Shown: positions 31,531-37,571 of the stretch, piece after piece
Position numbering within the stretch: position 1 is the stretch's first letter
Layout of the letters: every line of letters begins with the position of its first letter
Source of the DNA: JAYFNU01 sp964460755
Lineage (GTDB): Bacteria; Bacillota; Clostridia; Oscillospirales; Ruminococcaceae
Assembly (NCBI GenBank): GCA_964460755.1
Contig: CAYWQL010000017.1
Coordinates: 1-37,571 of the forward strand
Length of the DNA stretch: 37,571 nucleotides
Reading direction: 5' to 3'
Made by a program: the position numbers and the translations under genes
Notes under the pieces: generated by a model
Seen by the model: the letters and a program-made list of their open reading frames with translations, nothing else
Told to the model about the DNA's origin: nothing
Databases searched by the model: none

Positions 31531-32883
31531 TCAGTTTGTAAACCAATCGTCCCTTACTATTACACCGCCCGCCGCAAGCTTATCAACAAAGCTCGGACGA
31601 ACTCCCGTCGATATAAATTCACCGTTAATATTGCCCCGAACGTCAACGCCGCTCGATTTGTATGCGTAAAGCTCTTGAAGGGTAATCGTATCGCCCTCCA
31701 TGCCCACGACCTCGGTAATGCTTACTATCTTTCTTGTTCCGTCCTTTAGCCTTGCTTGATGAACGATAATATCAAGAGCGGAGGCGACCTGCTCACGAAT
31801 GGCTTTTACGGGCATATCCATACCCGACATCAAAACCATCGTTTCAAGACGCGAAATCAAATCGCGCGGAGAGTTGGCATGCGCCGTGGTAAGCGAACCG
31901 TCATGTCCGGTGTTCATCGCCTGAAGCATATCGAGCGTTTCGCCCGAACGAACCTCGCCGACGATAATGCGGTCGGGCCGCATACGAAGCGCGTTCCTAA
32001 CCAAATCTCTTATCGTAATCTGTCCGACTCCCTCAATATTCGCTGGTCGGCTTTCAAGGGTAATGACGTGATTTTGGCGTAGCTGCAATTCAGCCGCGTC
32101 CTCGATAGTTACTATGCGGTCGGTTTCGGGAATATAGCTTGAAAGAACGTTAAGAAGCGTTGTCTTTCCGCTTCCTGTACCGCCCGAAACTATGATGTTC
32201 ATCTTTCCTTTGACGCAGGCGTCAAGGAAGGTCATCATTTTTGGGGAAACCGAATTAAATCGTATCAGGTCGTTTACCGTAAGGGGACGTTTCGAAAATT
32301 TTCGAATTGTAATTACGGGCCCTACAAGCGAAAGCGGAGGAATAATCGCGTTAACGCGGCTTCCGTCGGCAAGTCGCGCGTCAACCATCGGGCTCGACTC
32401 GTCTATTCGCCTTCCGATAGAGCTTACTATTCGATTAATTACGTTCATAACGTGTTCATTATCGTTAAATTTCGCGCTGCTTAACTCAAGCTTGCCGCGA
32501 CGCTCGATATATACGTTGTACGGTCCGTTAACCATTATTTCGGTAACGTCGGGGTTTTCAAGCAAGGGTTCAAGCGGTCCCAAACCGATAACGTCGTTAT
32601 AAATCTCTTTTACTATTTTCTTTCTGTCGGCACGGGGAATATTTTCTGTGCTCGCAGAAATAAGCGCATCTATTTTCGCGAGAATATACTCCTCACGGTC
32701 CTTTTCGGGTATATGCTTTTCGGACTCCTCCGCGTTGAGAATTTCAACTAATTCAGCGTGAGTTTTTTTCTTCAGTCCCGCGTATGAGTCGTTCGCCGCA
32801 TGACCTCCCTCGAAGCCGCCCTCCTCGTCGGAATTAGCCGCTCCGTTTACCTTTTGTTTTTCAAGCCGCTCCATTAAGCCCAT
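31531..32883 (-). CDS. tadA: Tad pilus assembly ATPase TadA/CpaF
   Basis: 450 aa from ATG 32883 (GAGGGGGA 9 bases before it); the GTG three codons upstream overlaps the SD. A GspE/VirB11-type ATPase with an N-terminal helical region, then GLGPLEPLLENPDVTEIMVNGP, Walker A GGTGSGKTT (234-242), Asp box, Walker B RIIVGEV and the His box region AHANSPRDLISRLETM. It hexamerises on the TadB/TadC platform and powers pilus extension and, in this family, retraction. The N-terminal 40 residues are acidic and Gly-rich and look disordered. Confidence 0.95.
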   Translation of the reverse strand: MGLMERLEKQKVNGAANSDEEGGFEGGHAANDSYAGLKKKTHAELVEILNAEESEKHIPEKDREEYILAKIDALISASTENIPRADRKKIVKEIYNDVIGLGPLEPLLENPDVTEIMVNGPYNVYIERRGKLELSSAKFNDNEHVMNVINRIVSSIGRRIDESSPMVDARLADGSRVNAIIPPLSLVGPVITIRKFSKRPLTVNDLIRFNSVSPKMMTFLDACVKGKMNIIVSGGTGSGKTTLLNVLSSYIPETDRIVTIEDAAELQLRQNHVITLESRPANIEGVGQITIRDLVRNALRMRPDRIIVGEVRSGETLDMLQAMNTGHDGSLTTAHANSPRDLISRLETMVLMSGMDMPVKAIREQVASALDIIVHQARLKDGTRKIVSITEVVGMEGDTITLQELYAYKSSGVDVRGNINGEFISTGVRPSFVDKLAAGGVIVRDDWFTN

Positions 32884-32919
32884 TGTTTTCACTCCCCCTC
32901 TGTTTTAAAGTCCGAAAAA

Positions 32920-34113
32920 CTATTTATGAAAGAGCTTTTTACGTTCCTTCGACGAATTAATCTGGATTTCAACGTCGCCGTCGATATTCTCGATTTTTGT
33001 GGCTATGTCGTTTATAGACTGCGCTATTTTTGTGTTCGGCGCGCACTCAACGATAGGAATACCGCGGTTAAGCGACGAAAGCGCGACCTTATAATCGCTT
33101 GGGATTTTTGCCCATATGGGACAGCCGAGTATCGTTTGAACATCGTTTATCGTTACCGAATTCATCTCAACAGCACGGTTCACGACAAGACGCACCTTGT
33201 CCTTTTGCTGAAGAGAATCAAGAAGGCTCATTGACAGCTTGGAATTTTTCAAAATCGAGATGTCAAGACCCGTAACAAAAACAACTAATGTCGACGCTTC
33301 TATCGCCGTTATGGTGATATCCGTGAAGCTGGGCGGCGTGTCAATAATGACATAGTCGTAATACGACCTAATCAAGCTCAAAAGATTCTGAAGCTTCTCG
33401 GGCGAAACAAGCTCGGCGTATTCCGGGCTTTTCGGCGCGCAAAGGACGTGAACTCCGCTCGGATGAACCATCATATAGCTTCTTATAGAGTCGATGTTGG
33501 GCGTGTAAACGTCCTGTACAAGCTCGGCTATTGTTTCCTTCGGCTCCAAATCCAAAAAGACGTGGACGTCGCCAAACTGAAGGTCAAGGTCGATAAGCGC
33601 GACCTTTTTGTTCTTTTCGGCAAGCTTTACCGCAAGGTTTGTAGAAATAGTTGTTTTTCCAAGACCGCCCTTTGAGCCGAACACCGTGATAACCTTGCTC
33701 ATCCAAGCGATGCTGTTTTTCTCGTTCAGCGCGTCTAATCTTGTCGTTTCCGCGCGATAAACGCCCTTTAAATATTCCGCAAAGTTCTTCGCGTTTTCGG
33801 GAAATTCGGTTATGTTGTGCGCTCCGACCGCAAGCACCTTTTGAAGGGTTTGTGCGTCAAGCTTATCGGCGAGAAACACAACAAAGGTTTTCGGACGGTG
33901 AAGAATAAGACGTTCGGCAAGGTTAAGGACGTCGACGTCCTCGGTTCCAAGCGTCATAATAACCATATCAGGCGAAGTGTTTTCGATATAATCGAGCGCC
34001 GCCGAGCCTCCTTGAGAATCGCCAAGCACCGCAATTTCATCGTCGGAAATCATTGACTTAAGCGCGTTAAGAATGCTCTCGGTTTTGCTGACAAGAACTA
34101 CGTTAATTTTCAT
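32920..34113 (-). CDS. tadZ: TadZ/CpaE-like localisation ATPase
   Basis: 397 aa. An N-terminal receiver-like domain (about 1-120) is degenerate: Thr54 stands where the phospho-accepting Asp is expected (PDMVIMTLG), so it is probably not phosphorylated. A MinD/ParA-type ATPase follows with deviant Walker A KGGLGKT (148-154), the DLDLQFGDVHVFLDLEP segment and the DTPPSF switch II region. CpaE/TadZ places the Tad machine, often at a pole. It lies 6 bp after cpaB and 36 bp before tadA. A DivIVA-like coiled-coil protein in the same locus could be its positional partner. Confidence 0.9.
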   Translation of the reverse strand: MKINVVLVSKTESILNALKSMISDDEIAVLGDSQGGSAALDYIENTSPDMVIMTLGTEDVDVLNLAERLILHRPKTFVVFLADKLDAQTLQKVLAVGAHNITEFPENAKNFAEYLKGVYRAETTRLDALNEKNSIAWMSKVITVFGSKGGLGKTTISTNLAVKLAEKNKKVALIDLDLQFGDVHVFLDLEPKETIAELVQDVYTPNIDSIRSYMMVHPSGVHVLCAPKSPEYAELVSPEKLQNLLSLIRSYYDYVIIDTPPSFTDITITAIEASTLVVFVTGLDISILKNSKLSMSLLDSLQQKDKVRLVVNRAVEMNSVTINDVQTILGCPIWAKIPSDYKVALSSLNRGIPIVECAPNTKIAQSINDIATKIENIDGDVEIQINSSKERKKLFHK

Positions 34114-34119
34114 TTTTCT

Positions 34120-34848
34120 CTACCCCCGCTTGATGTGAATGTCGTCGACTGTGATGCTGTACTCATCAATCGTCTGAGAATCGAGCGTCGAGCGAAGTAT
34201 AGCTCTTATTGAACCAAGATTGTCAACGAAGCTTAATTCAAGCGCTTGTTCGGGCGTTACTGAAAGCGTAAGCGTCGTGTATGCCGTATCGCTTGGCGCT
34301 CCGCTTGCGCTCATATATCTGTCAACAGCGAGTATTTTTACGTTCTGTAAAACAATCCTTGCCGCTTGTTCGTAAATTGGGTTTCCGCTTGTATCGGTTT
34401 TTCCCGTATCGGTCTGATACTGGGCAATTAAGTCGACGTAATTTCCGGGCTTCAGCATACCCGCTATGCCTTCGACGGTGCTGACGTCGATTGAAATAGC
34501 GCGCATACCCTCCTCAACAACGTAGGAAAGCGAACCCGCGTCGGCGTTCCCGAATTCTACGATGCGCTCGGACAGAAGCTGCTCGCCCGCGTATACGTCG
34601 CTGTTGACGGTGCTTCCTATTGCTTGACTGACGTCGGTCATTGCGTCGGGCAAAACGGCGTCCGCCGAGATTTCGGCAAGGCGCACCATATCCTCGGTTA
34701 TGGCGGTATTTGCGGGAATATTCATCGACGCGACCACCACGGCGCTCCTCGGCGCTTCCTCTTTAGTCCCCACCGACTTTAAAAAGATATAAAGCGTAAG
34801 CGATAAAATAATCGCCGCGATAATTCCGATTATTCTTACTTTTTTCAT
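34120..34848 (-). CDS. cpaB: Flp pilus assembly protein CpaB/RcpC
   Basis: 242 aa from ATG 34848 (GAGGAG 7 bases before it); the frame is open to 34890. One N-terminal transmembrane helix (about 4-24), then an SAF-like domain starting NIPANTAITEDMVRLAEI and ending near the conserved VEEGMRAISIDVS...GMLKPGNYVDLI. In Gram-negatives CpaB supports the outer-membrane secretin, but here there is no secretin gene and the protein is anchored to the single membrane, possibly guiding the pilus through the wall. Second half is beta-rich without known motif. Confidence 0.93.
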   Translation of the reverse strand: MKKVRIIGIIAAIILSLTLYIFLKSVGTKEEAPRSAVVVASMNIPANTAITEDMVRLAEISADAVLPDAMTDVSQAIGSTVNSDVYAGEQLLSERIVEFGNADAGSLSYVVEEGMRAISIDVSTVEGIAGMLKPGNYVDLIAQYQTDTGKTDTSGNPIYEQAARIVLQNVKILAVDRYMSASGAPSDTAYTTLTLSVTPEQALELSFVDNLGSIRAILRSTLDSQTIDEYSITVDDIHIKRG

Positions 34849-34922
34849 TTGTTCACTCCTCGTTGTTTTGGAAAACAAAAACGCAAGCAAGCCTTTTTTG
34901 CAAAAGAGTTTACTTACGCTTC

Positions 34923-35312
34923 TTATCCTTCAATACGCATCGTACACGTCGAGCGTACAGTAACTGTATTTGAACCTATAAATGTAGACGTTAACCCCGT
35001 TAACAGGGGTGCGTCGGCTTCAACGCTGATGGTTACAGCCTCGCCGTTTTTGGTAAGCGTAAGGTCCGGAGATACCAAAAGGGGCGAGCAATTAACAAAA
35101 ACGTCGGTAGCGTCGGAATTGTGCCAGTCGTCGTCCTTATAATGAACCGCCGCGTAACGAGCCGCTTCCCGGCAGGAATTATTTATCTCGATTTTTTGCG
35201 CGAAAATCCAACCAAAGTCAATTATTCCACACAAAATCATCAATAATATAGGAATAACCAGCGCGAATTCGACCATTGACTGACCCTTTTCGCTCTTAAA
35301 CGCTCTTCTCAC
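34923..35312 (-). CDS. tadE: TadE-like pseudopilin
   Basis: 129 aa, GTG start with GGGAGGG 7 bases upstream. The N-terminus SEKGQSMVEFALVIPILLMILCGIIDFGWIFAQ has the prepilin-type pattern: cleavage after Gly, Glu at +5 (QSMVE) and a hydrophobic helix. The rest is a short beta-rich extracellular domain. TadE is a minor pilin processed by the same peptidase as Flp. It lies 79 bp downstream of flp, with a hairpin between, and 74 bp before cpaB. Confidence 0.92.
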   Translation of the reverse strand: MRRAFKSEKGQSMVEFALVIPILLMILCGIIDFGWIFAQKIEINNSCREAARYAAVHYKDDDWHNSDATDVFVNCSPLLVSPDLTLTKNGEAVTISVEADAPLLTGLTSTFIGSNTVTVRSTCTMRIEG

Positions 35313-35337
35313 CCTTACTCCCTCCCCTTAATTTAAA

Positions 35338-35375
35338 CAAGCCAGACCTTGAGCCAAGTCAAAGTCTGGCTTTTG
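35338..35375 (-). terminator. hairpin between flp and tadE (likely partial terminator)
   Basis: Minus-strand hairpin AAGCCAGAC...GTCTGGCTT (arms about 35339-35347 and 35364-35372) with a small inner stem, followed by TTGTTTAAA. The U-tract is weak, so it could stop most transcripts after flp and let a minority continue, giving far more pilin than assembly proteins. Confidence 0.6.
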
Positions 35376-35391
35376 TTTAAACAGTTTCCTA

Positions 35392-35571
35392 TTAGCTCGC
35401 GGCCGGTCCGTTGATTTTGTCGCTAACGCTCGTAAATAAAGCCTCAATCTTGTCGCCAAGTGTGAAGATGACAACGATAACCGCAACAGCTATACCGGCA
35501 AGGATAAGACCGTACTCAACCATACCCTGACCGCTCTCTTCATTCGAGAACCAGTTTAAAAACTTTTTCAT
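35392..35571 (-). CDS. flp: Flp-type major pilin
   Basis: 59 aa; short, so easily missed. ATG 35571 has GGAGGG 9 bases upstream. The sequence contains SGQGMVEYGLILAG: prepilin cleavage after Gly14, Glu at +5 and Tyr at +6, as in Flp pilins. The mature protein would be 45 residues: one long hydrophobic helix, then a short amphipathic tail (SDKINGPAAS). It forms the thin bundling pilus. It follows a good extended -10 promoter, consistent with high expression, and sits between the prepilin peptidase gene and tadE. Confidence 0.95.
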   Translation of the reverse strand: MKKFLNWFSNEESGQGMVEYGLILAGIAVAVIVVIFTLGDKIEALFTSVSDKINGPAAS

Positions 35572-35632
35572 AAATGAAAACCCTCCATAATTTTTATCGT
35601 ATAAACCTATGACTTATACGCTTTGTAAAGCC

Positions 35633-35661
35633 ATTATAGCACCCGTTTTTCATTGTTTCCA
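35633..35661 (-). promoter_or_regulatory. promoter of flp
   Basis: Minus strand: -10 TATAAT (35633-35638) with TG one base upstream (TGC, extended -10) and a poor -35 (TGGAAA) at 17 bp. The leader of about 55 bases ends in the SD for flp. Confidence 0.65.
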
Positions 35662-35739
35662 TAGTTTCTCTTTATTTTTTTATTTTCTACCATTTCACTA
35701 ATTATATGGTTTTTAATTTGTATAATTTTGCAGAAAAGG

Positions 35740-35757
35740 TATAAATTTCAATTTATA
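35740..35757. repeat. perfect inverted repeat, possible operator
   Basis: TATAAATTTCAATTTATA: two 8-bp arms separated by TC. It lies in the A+T-rich spacer between the prepilin peptidase stop and the flp promoter, so it may be a regulator site for flp. It lacks GC and a T-tract, and so is not a terminator. Confidence 0.5.
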
Positions 35758-35777
35758 ATAGCTTATTTTGTCTGTTT

Positions 35778-36449
35778 TTAGTGAATAATTCTGTATAAAG
35801 TTGCCAAACAACCGCATATTATTCCAAGCGACATAAAGGGTGCGAAGGGCACCATACTCCTCAAGGAAACCTTTTTTATGACAAAACCGACGACGGCAAA
35901 AAGAATCATAGACGCCGCCATAACCACAACGCCGTAAAGAATATTCGGATATCCGAGAATCGCGCCCATAGCTCCCGCGAGCTTAACGTCGCCCGCGCCG
36001 ACCTTATCGAAGCCCATTATTGCGCCGACGATTAAAAATACCGCCATCATAACAAACATCGATATAATCGCCGCAAGAAGTCCGCCCTTAAAGCCGAATA
36101 GAAGAACCTGAAAAAGCAGACCTAAAACGACAAACACCATTACGGCTTCATTGGGAATGATATGAACACGAATATCAATTAATCCCGTTAAAAAGGCGCA
36201 ATAGACGATAACGCAGGCGATAATTAAGGAGGAAACACTCACAAAAACCAAGCCCAAGAGATACCACGCCGCACCGTTGCATACTCCCATAAAGAGTTTG
36301 GTTGCCCACGACGAGAAAAAGCGGTTAGGCTCTAAGTTCGTTCCGCTTTTTTTAAGCTTATATGCCGCCGTTTTATCACAAAGCTCGGGCAAAAACGCAC
36401 CGAAGCCCACTCCCGCCGCCGCGAGAATAATTAAATATACAATATCCAC
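35778..36449 (-). CDS. prepilin peptidase (TadV/CpaA-like, A24 family)
   Basis: 223 aa with about six transmembrane segments. The two catalytic aspartates are in family context: Asp92 in GLIDIRVHIIPN and Asp154 in GAGDVKLAGAMG. It cleaves Flp and TadE after Gly before their insertion in the pilus. A GTG start at 36449 has GGAGG 9 bases upstream. It is the first gene of the Tad locus in transcription order, 206 bp upstream of flp. The N-terminal region is longer than in minimal TadV (about 160 residues) but lacks the Cys zinc motif of PilD. Confidence 0.92.
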   Translation of the reverse strand: MDIVYLIILAAAGVGFGAFLPELCDKTAAYKLKKSGTNLEPNRFFSSWATKLFMGVCNGAAWYLLGLVFVSVSSLIIACVIVYCAFLTGLIDIRVHIIPNEAVMVFVVLGLLFQVLLFGFKGGLLAAIISMFVMMAVFLIVGAIMGFDKVGAGDVKLAGAMGAILGYPNILYGVVVMAASMILFAVVGFVIKKVSLRSMVPFAPFMSLGIICGCLATLYRIIH

Positions 36450-36778
36450 TTTTTATTTCCTCCGAAAAGTTTTTGACGCGTTTTTATTTCTTCACTATTC
36501 CGCCATATTCTTTAAAATGTATTGACTTTCGTTTGTATAAATATTAATTGCGTAGTGGAAATTCAGGAGCGTCACGGACACAATTATACTTTATTCGAGG
36601 CTTCTTTTCAACATTTCCGATTTTTGCGCAATATGGTTTGTTCGTTCAGCGAGAGCGGTCTTCTTTTTTCCTATCCTTGCTTTCGCATTTTAGCCTTAGG
36701 GTACGGCTTCGGATTTGCGGATAAGAAAACAGCACGTCCCGCAGCATTGTGCCGCGAAACGCGCTGTTTATTGTTTGA
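36450..36778 (-). other. gene-free stretch upstream of the Tad locus
   Basis: I see no gene here apart from the leader of the prepilin peptidase gene. A long hairpin ends the small membrane-protein gene at 36727-36769. No consensus promoter for the peptidase was found. A plus-strand reading frame across it is antisense to the next gene and looks like chance. Confidence 0.6.
36723..36769 (-). terminator. long 19-bp hairpin after the 104-aa gene
   Basis: Minus strand: AAACAGCGCGTTTCGCGGC pairs over 19 positions (several G-U) with GCTGCGGGACGTGCTGTTT, loop ACAAT (36727-36769), then TCTTATCC. It lies 10 bp past the stop at 36779. The stem is unusually long for a simple terminator; the U-tract is weak. 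Confidence 0.75.
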
Positions 36779-37093
36779 TTATTGCTTAATGGAAATTCTC
36801 TTCTTCGAGCCGGAAGCTTCCGCGGGGTTCGCCGCCTGTTCGTCTTCGTTTTCGTTAAACGTAATTTTTTTATTGTACAGGCTCTTGCGTTCCTTTTTGT
36901 TTTCCTTATATTCCGCTATTCTTTTTTTTGATGTTTCGATAATGTTTATAATGGAAATAACGGTGCTGACAACAAACAAAAGCGCGGCGACAACGCGGAT
37001 AATAACGAAAATCGCTTCCTTGCGTTGCTTACGAAGCCTATCGGTTTGAATTTTGTCCTCTATGCCGAATTTGACCGCTTTTAGAAAGCTCAT
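36779..37093 (-). CDS. 104-aa single-pass membrane protein
   Basis: Starts at ATG 37093 after GAGAGGC. A basic N-terminus (about 1-27), one transmembrane helix (about 28-50, AIFVIIRVVAALLFVVSTVISIINII) and a Lys/Glu-rich charged tail that includes KKRIAEYKENKKERK. Positive residues before and after the helix make its topology uncertain. No family recognised. It has a consensus-like promoter back to back with the promoter of tRNA-Pro, and its own hairpin terminator. It may have no link to the Tad locus. Confidence 0.72.
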   Translation of the reverse strand: MSFLKAVKFGIEDKIQTDRLRKQRKEAIFVIIRVVAALLFVVSTVISIINIIETSKKRIAEYKENKKERKSLYNKKITFNENEDEQAANPAEASGSKKRISIKQ

Positions 37094-37127
37094 AATAAAC
37101 AGCCTCTCTTCAATTTAGATTAACTTA

Positions 37128-37155
37128 AGTATATATTAATAATTTAAATTGTCAA
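37128..37155 (-). promoter_or_regulatory. promoter of the 104-aa gene
   Basis: Minus strand: consensus -35 TTGACA (37150-37155), 16-bp spacer, -10 TATACT (37128-37133). It lies 15 bp from the divergent tRNA promoter. Confidence 0.8.
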
Positions 37156-37169
37156 TCGCGTAGATTATG

Positions 37170-37198
37170 TTGATTTTTGCGAAATGATGTGTTAAAAT
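37170..37198 (+). promoter_or_regulatory. promoter of tRNA-Pro
   Basis: -35 TTGATT (37170-37175), 17-bp spacer, -10 TAAAAT (37193-37198). Transcription would start about 12 bases before the mature tRNA. Confidence 0.75.
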
Positions 37199-37216
37199 AT
37201 CTTTCAGCGCAAATAT

Positions 37217-37292
37217 CCGGGTGTGGCGCAGCTGGTAGCGCGCTTGACTGGGGGTCAAGAGGCCGCAAGTTCAAGTCTTGTCACTCGGACCA
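37217..37292 (+). tRNA. tRNA-Pro, anticodon GGG
   Basis: 76 nt with full cloverleaf. Acceptor CCGGGTG/CACTCGG, D-stem GCGC/GCGC, anticodon stem CTTGA/TCAAG around the loop CTGGGGG (anticodon GGG at 37250-37252, reads CCC/CCU), T-stem GCAAG/CTTGT around TTCAAGT. C1-G72 and A73 are the proline identity bases, and CCA is encoded (37290-37292). Confidence 0.97.
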
Positions 37293-37297
37293 TCGAA

Positions 37298-37340
37298 AAA
37301 GACCGTAAAATGGGCACATTTTACGGTCTTTGGTTTTTTT
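37298..37340 (+). terminator. terminator after tRNA-Pro
   Basis: A 15-bp stem AAAGACCGTAAAATG/CATTTTACGGTCTTT (37298-37312 and 37317-37331) with loop GGCA, followed by GGTTTTTTT. Confidence 0.95.
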
Positions 37341-37474
37341 GTTTTGTTGGAAAACCGCCCTCATAAGTGTTTCGTAAGTGTTTGTGTGTAATTAGAGTTG
37401 GTTTTATATATGTATTTTCAGCATCAAACTGAGCATTCCGTCCATTCACATAAACATCTAATTCACAAAGAAAG

Positions 37475-37510
37475 AAGCCTGTGAACCGAATGGCTCACGG
37501 GCTTCTTCTT
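37475..37510 (-). terminator. terminator of the gene at the right edge
   Basis: Minus strand: stem AAGAAGCCCGTGA/TCACAGGCTTCTT (arms about 37473-37484 and 37495-37507) with an inner loop, followed by TCTTTGTG. It lies just past the stop of the partial gene at 37520. Confidence 0.7.
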
Positions 37511-37519
37511 TACGCTGAA

Positions 37520-37571
37520 TTAATAATTTTGATTTAAGAGTTCATCTACAGGTACTTTAAGATAAAGATAT
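37520..37571 (-). CDS. 3' end of an unidentified minus-strand gene
   Basis: Only the last 16 codons and stop are in the window. The frame ending YLYLKVPVDELLNQNY reads like the end of a real protein and is directly followed by a terminator at 37475-37510, which is the basis of the call. Family unknown; a tRNA gene next to it is a common site for integrated elements, but nothing else here shows one. Confidence 0.4.
   Translation of the reverse strand, partial: YLYLKVPVDELLNQNY

Noticed and set aside
36522..37049. 175-aa plus-strand reading frame
   Set aside because: Overlaps the minus-strand 104-aa gene, which has a consensus promoter, SD and transmembrane helix; the plus frame has Phe/Cys-rich chance composition.
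37341..37400. minus-strand peptide reading from the sequence after the tRNA
   Set aside because: Frames such as one reading TLITHKHLRNTYEGG run into the tRNA terminator and show no start or SD; chance is likely.
1..37571. CRISPR array, rRNA, transposase or prophage structural genes
   Set aside because: No direct-repeat/spacer array, no rRNA signature and no transposase or phage protein was seen on either strand.

Overview
The window looks like chromosomal DNA of a low-to-moderate GC, Gram-positive (monoderm) member of the Clostridia, probably an Oscillospiraceae/Ruminococcaceae-type gut or rumen anaerobe. The reasons are: a Tad/Flp pilus locus without an outer-membrane secretin, a YesM/YesN-type sugar-responsive two-component pair with a membrane-anchored sugar sensor, ThyX instead of ThyA, RecD2, MltG, an ECF-type RibU behind an FMN riboswitch, and AGGAGG-type ribosome binding sites throughout. 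This assignment is inference from gene content. Almost everything is encoded on the minus strand. The exceptions are a 45-aa ORF, a TetR-OsmC pair, a PNPOx-like flavoprotein and tRNA-Pro.

Layout, left to right. (1) 1-6.4 kb: a sugar-uptake signalling locus, read right to left: a DUF2461 gene, a membrane-anchored periplasmic sugar sensor, a LytS/YesM histidine kinase, a YesN/AraC response regulator and a XylF-like lipoprotein, closed by a strong terminator. Downstream begins a ChvE-like sugar-binding lipoprotein, cut by the window edge, which is probably the first gene of the regulated ABC importer. Its leader carries repeats that are candidate regulator sites. (2) 6.5-10.5 kb: a MATE exporter, a TipA-like MerR regulator with an operator inside a 19-bp promoter spacer, and a three-gene unit of a 52-aa membrane protein, a secreted or membrane-anchored transglutaminase and a cupin. 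(3) 10.8-18.7 kb: a tight eight-gene operon pcrA-thyX-tmk-DUF2156-GNAT-DJ-1-mltG-MGMT, with overlapping or nearly touching genes, joining dTMP supply, helicase, cell-wall and repair functions. (4) 18.8-25 kb: an 79-aa protein, comF, recD2, a small membrane protein, FMN-riboswitch-controlled ribU and a large DUF6020-like membrane protein. (5) 25.1-27 kb: a plus-strand island of TetR, OsmC and a PNPOx-like protein. (6) 27-36.5 kb: a complete monoderm Tad pilus locus (prepilin peptidase, Flp, TadE, CpaB, TadZ/CpaE, TadA, TadB, TadC, DUF192, a DivIVA-like coiled-coil protein and a TadG-like protein). (7) 36.7-37.6 kb: a small membrane protein divergent from tRNA-Pro(GGG), then the 3' end of an unidentified minus-strand gene.

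No CRISPR array, transposase, rRNA or recognisable prophage structural gene was seen. The points most worth a second look are the Tad locus accessories (DivIVA-like coiled coil, DUF192, beta-solenoid TadG, hairpin after flp), the active-site-substituted MGMT homologue (PCFRV instead of PCHRV), the sugar-sensor system with its repeats, the textbook MerR operator, and three small genes that default ORF calling tends to miss. I saw nothing that I can defend as a wholly new biological system.
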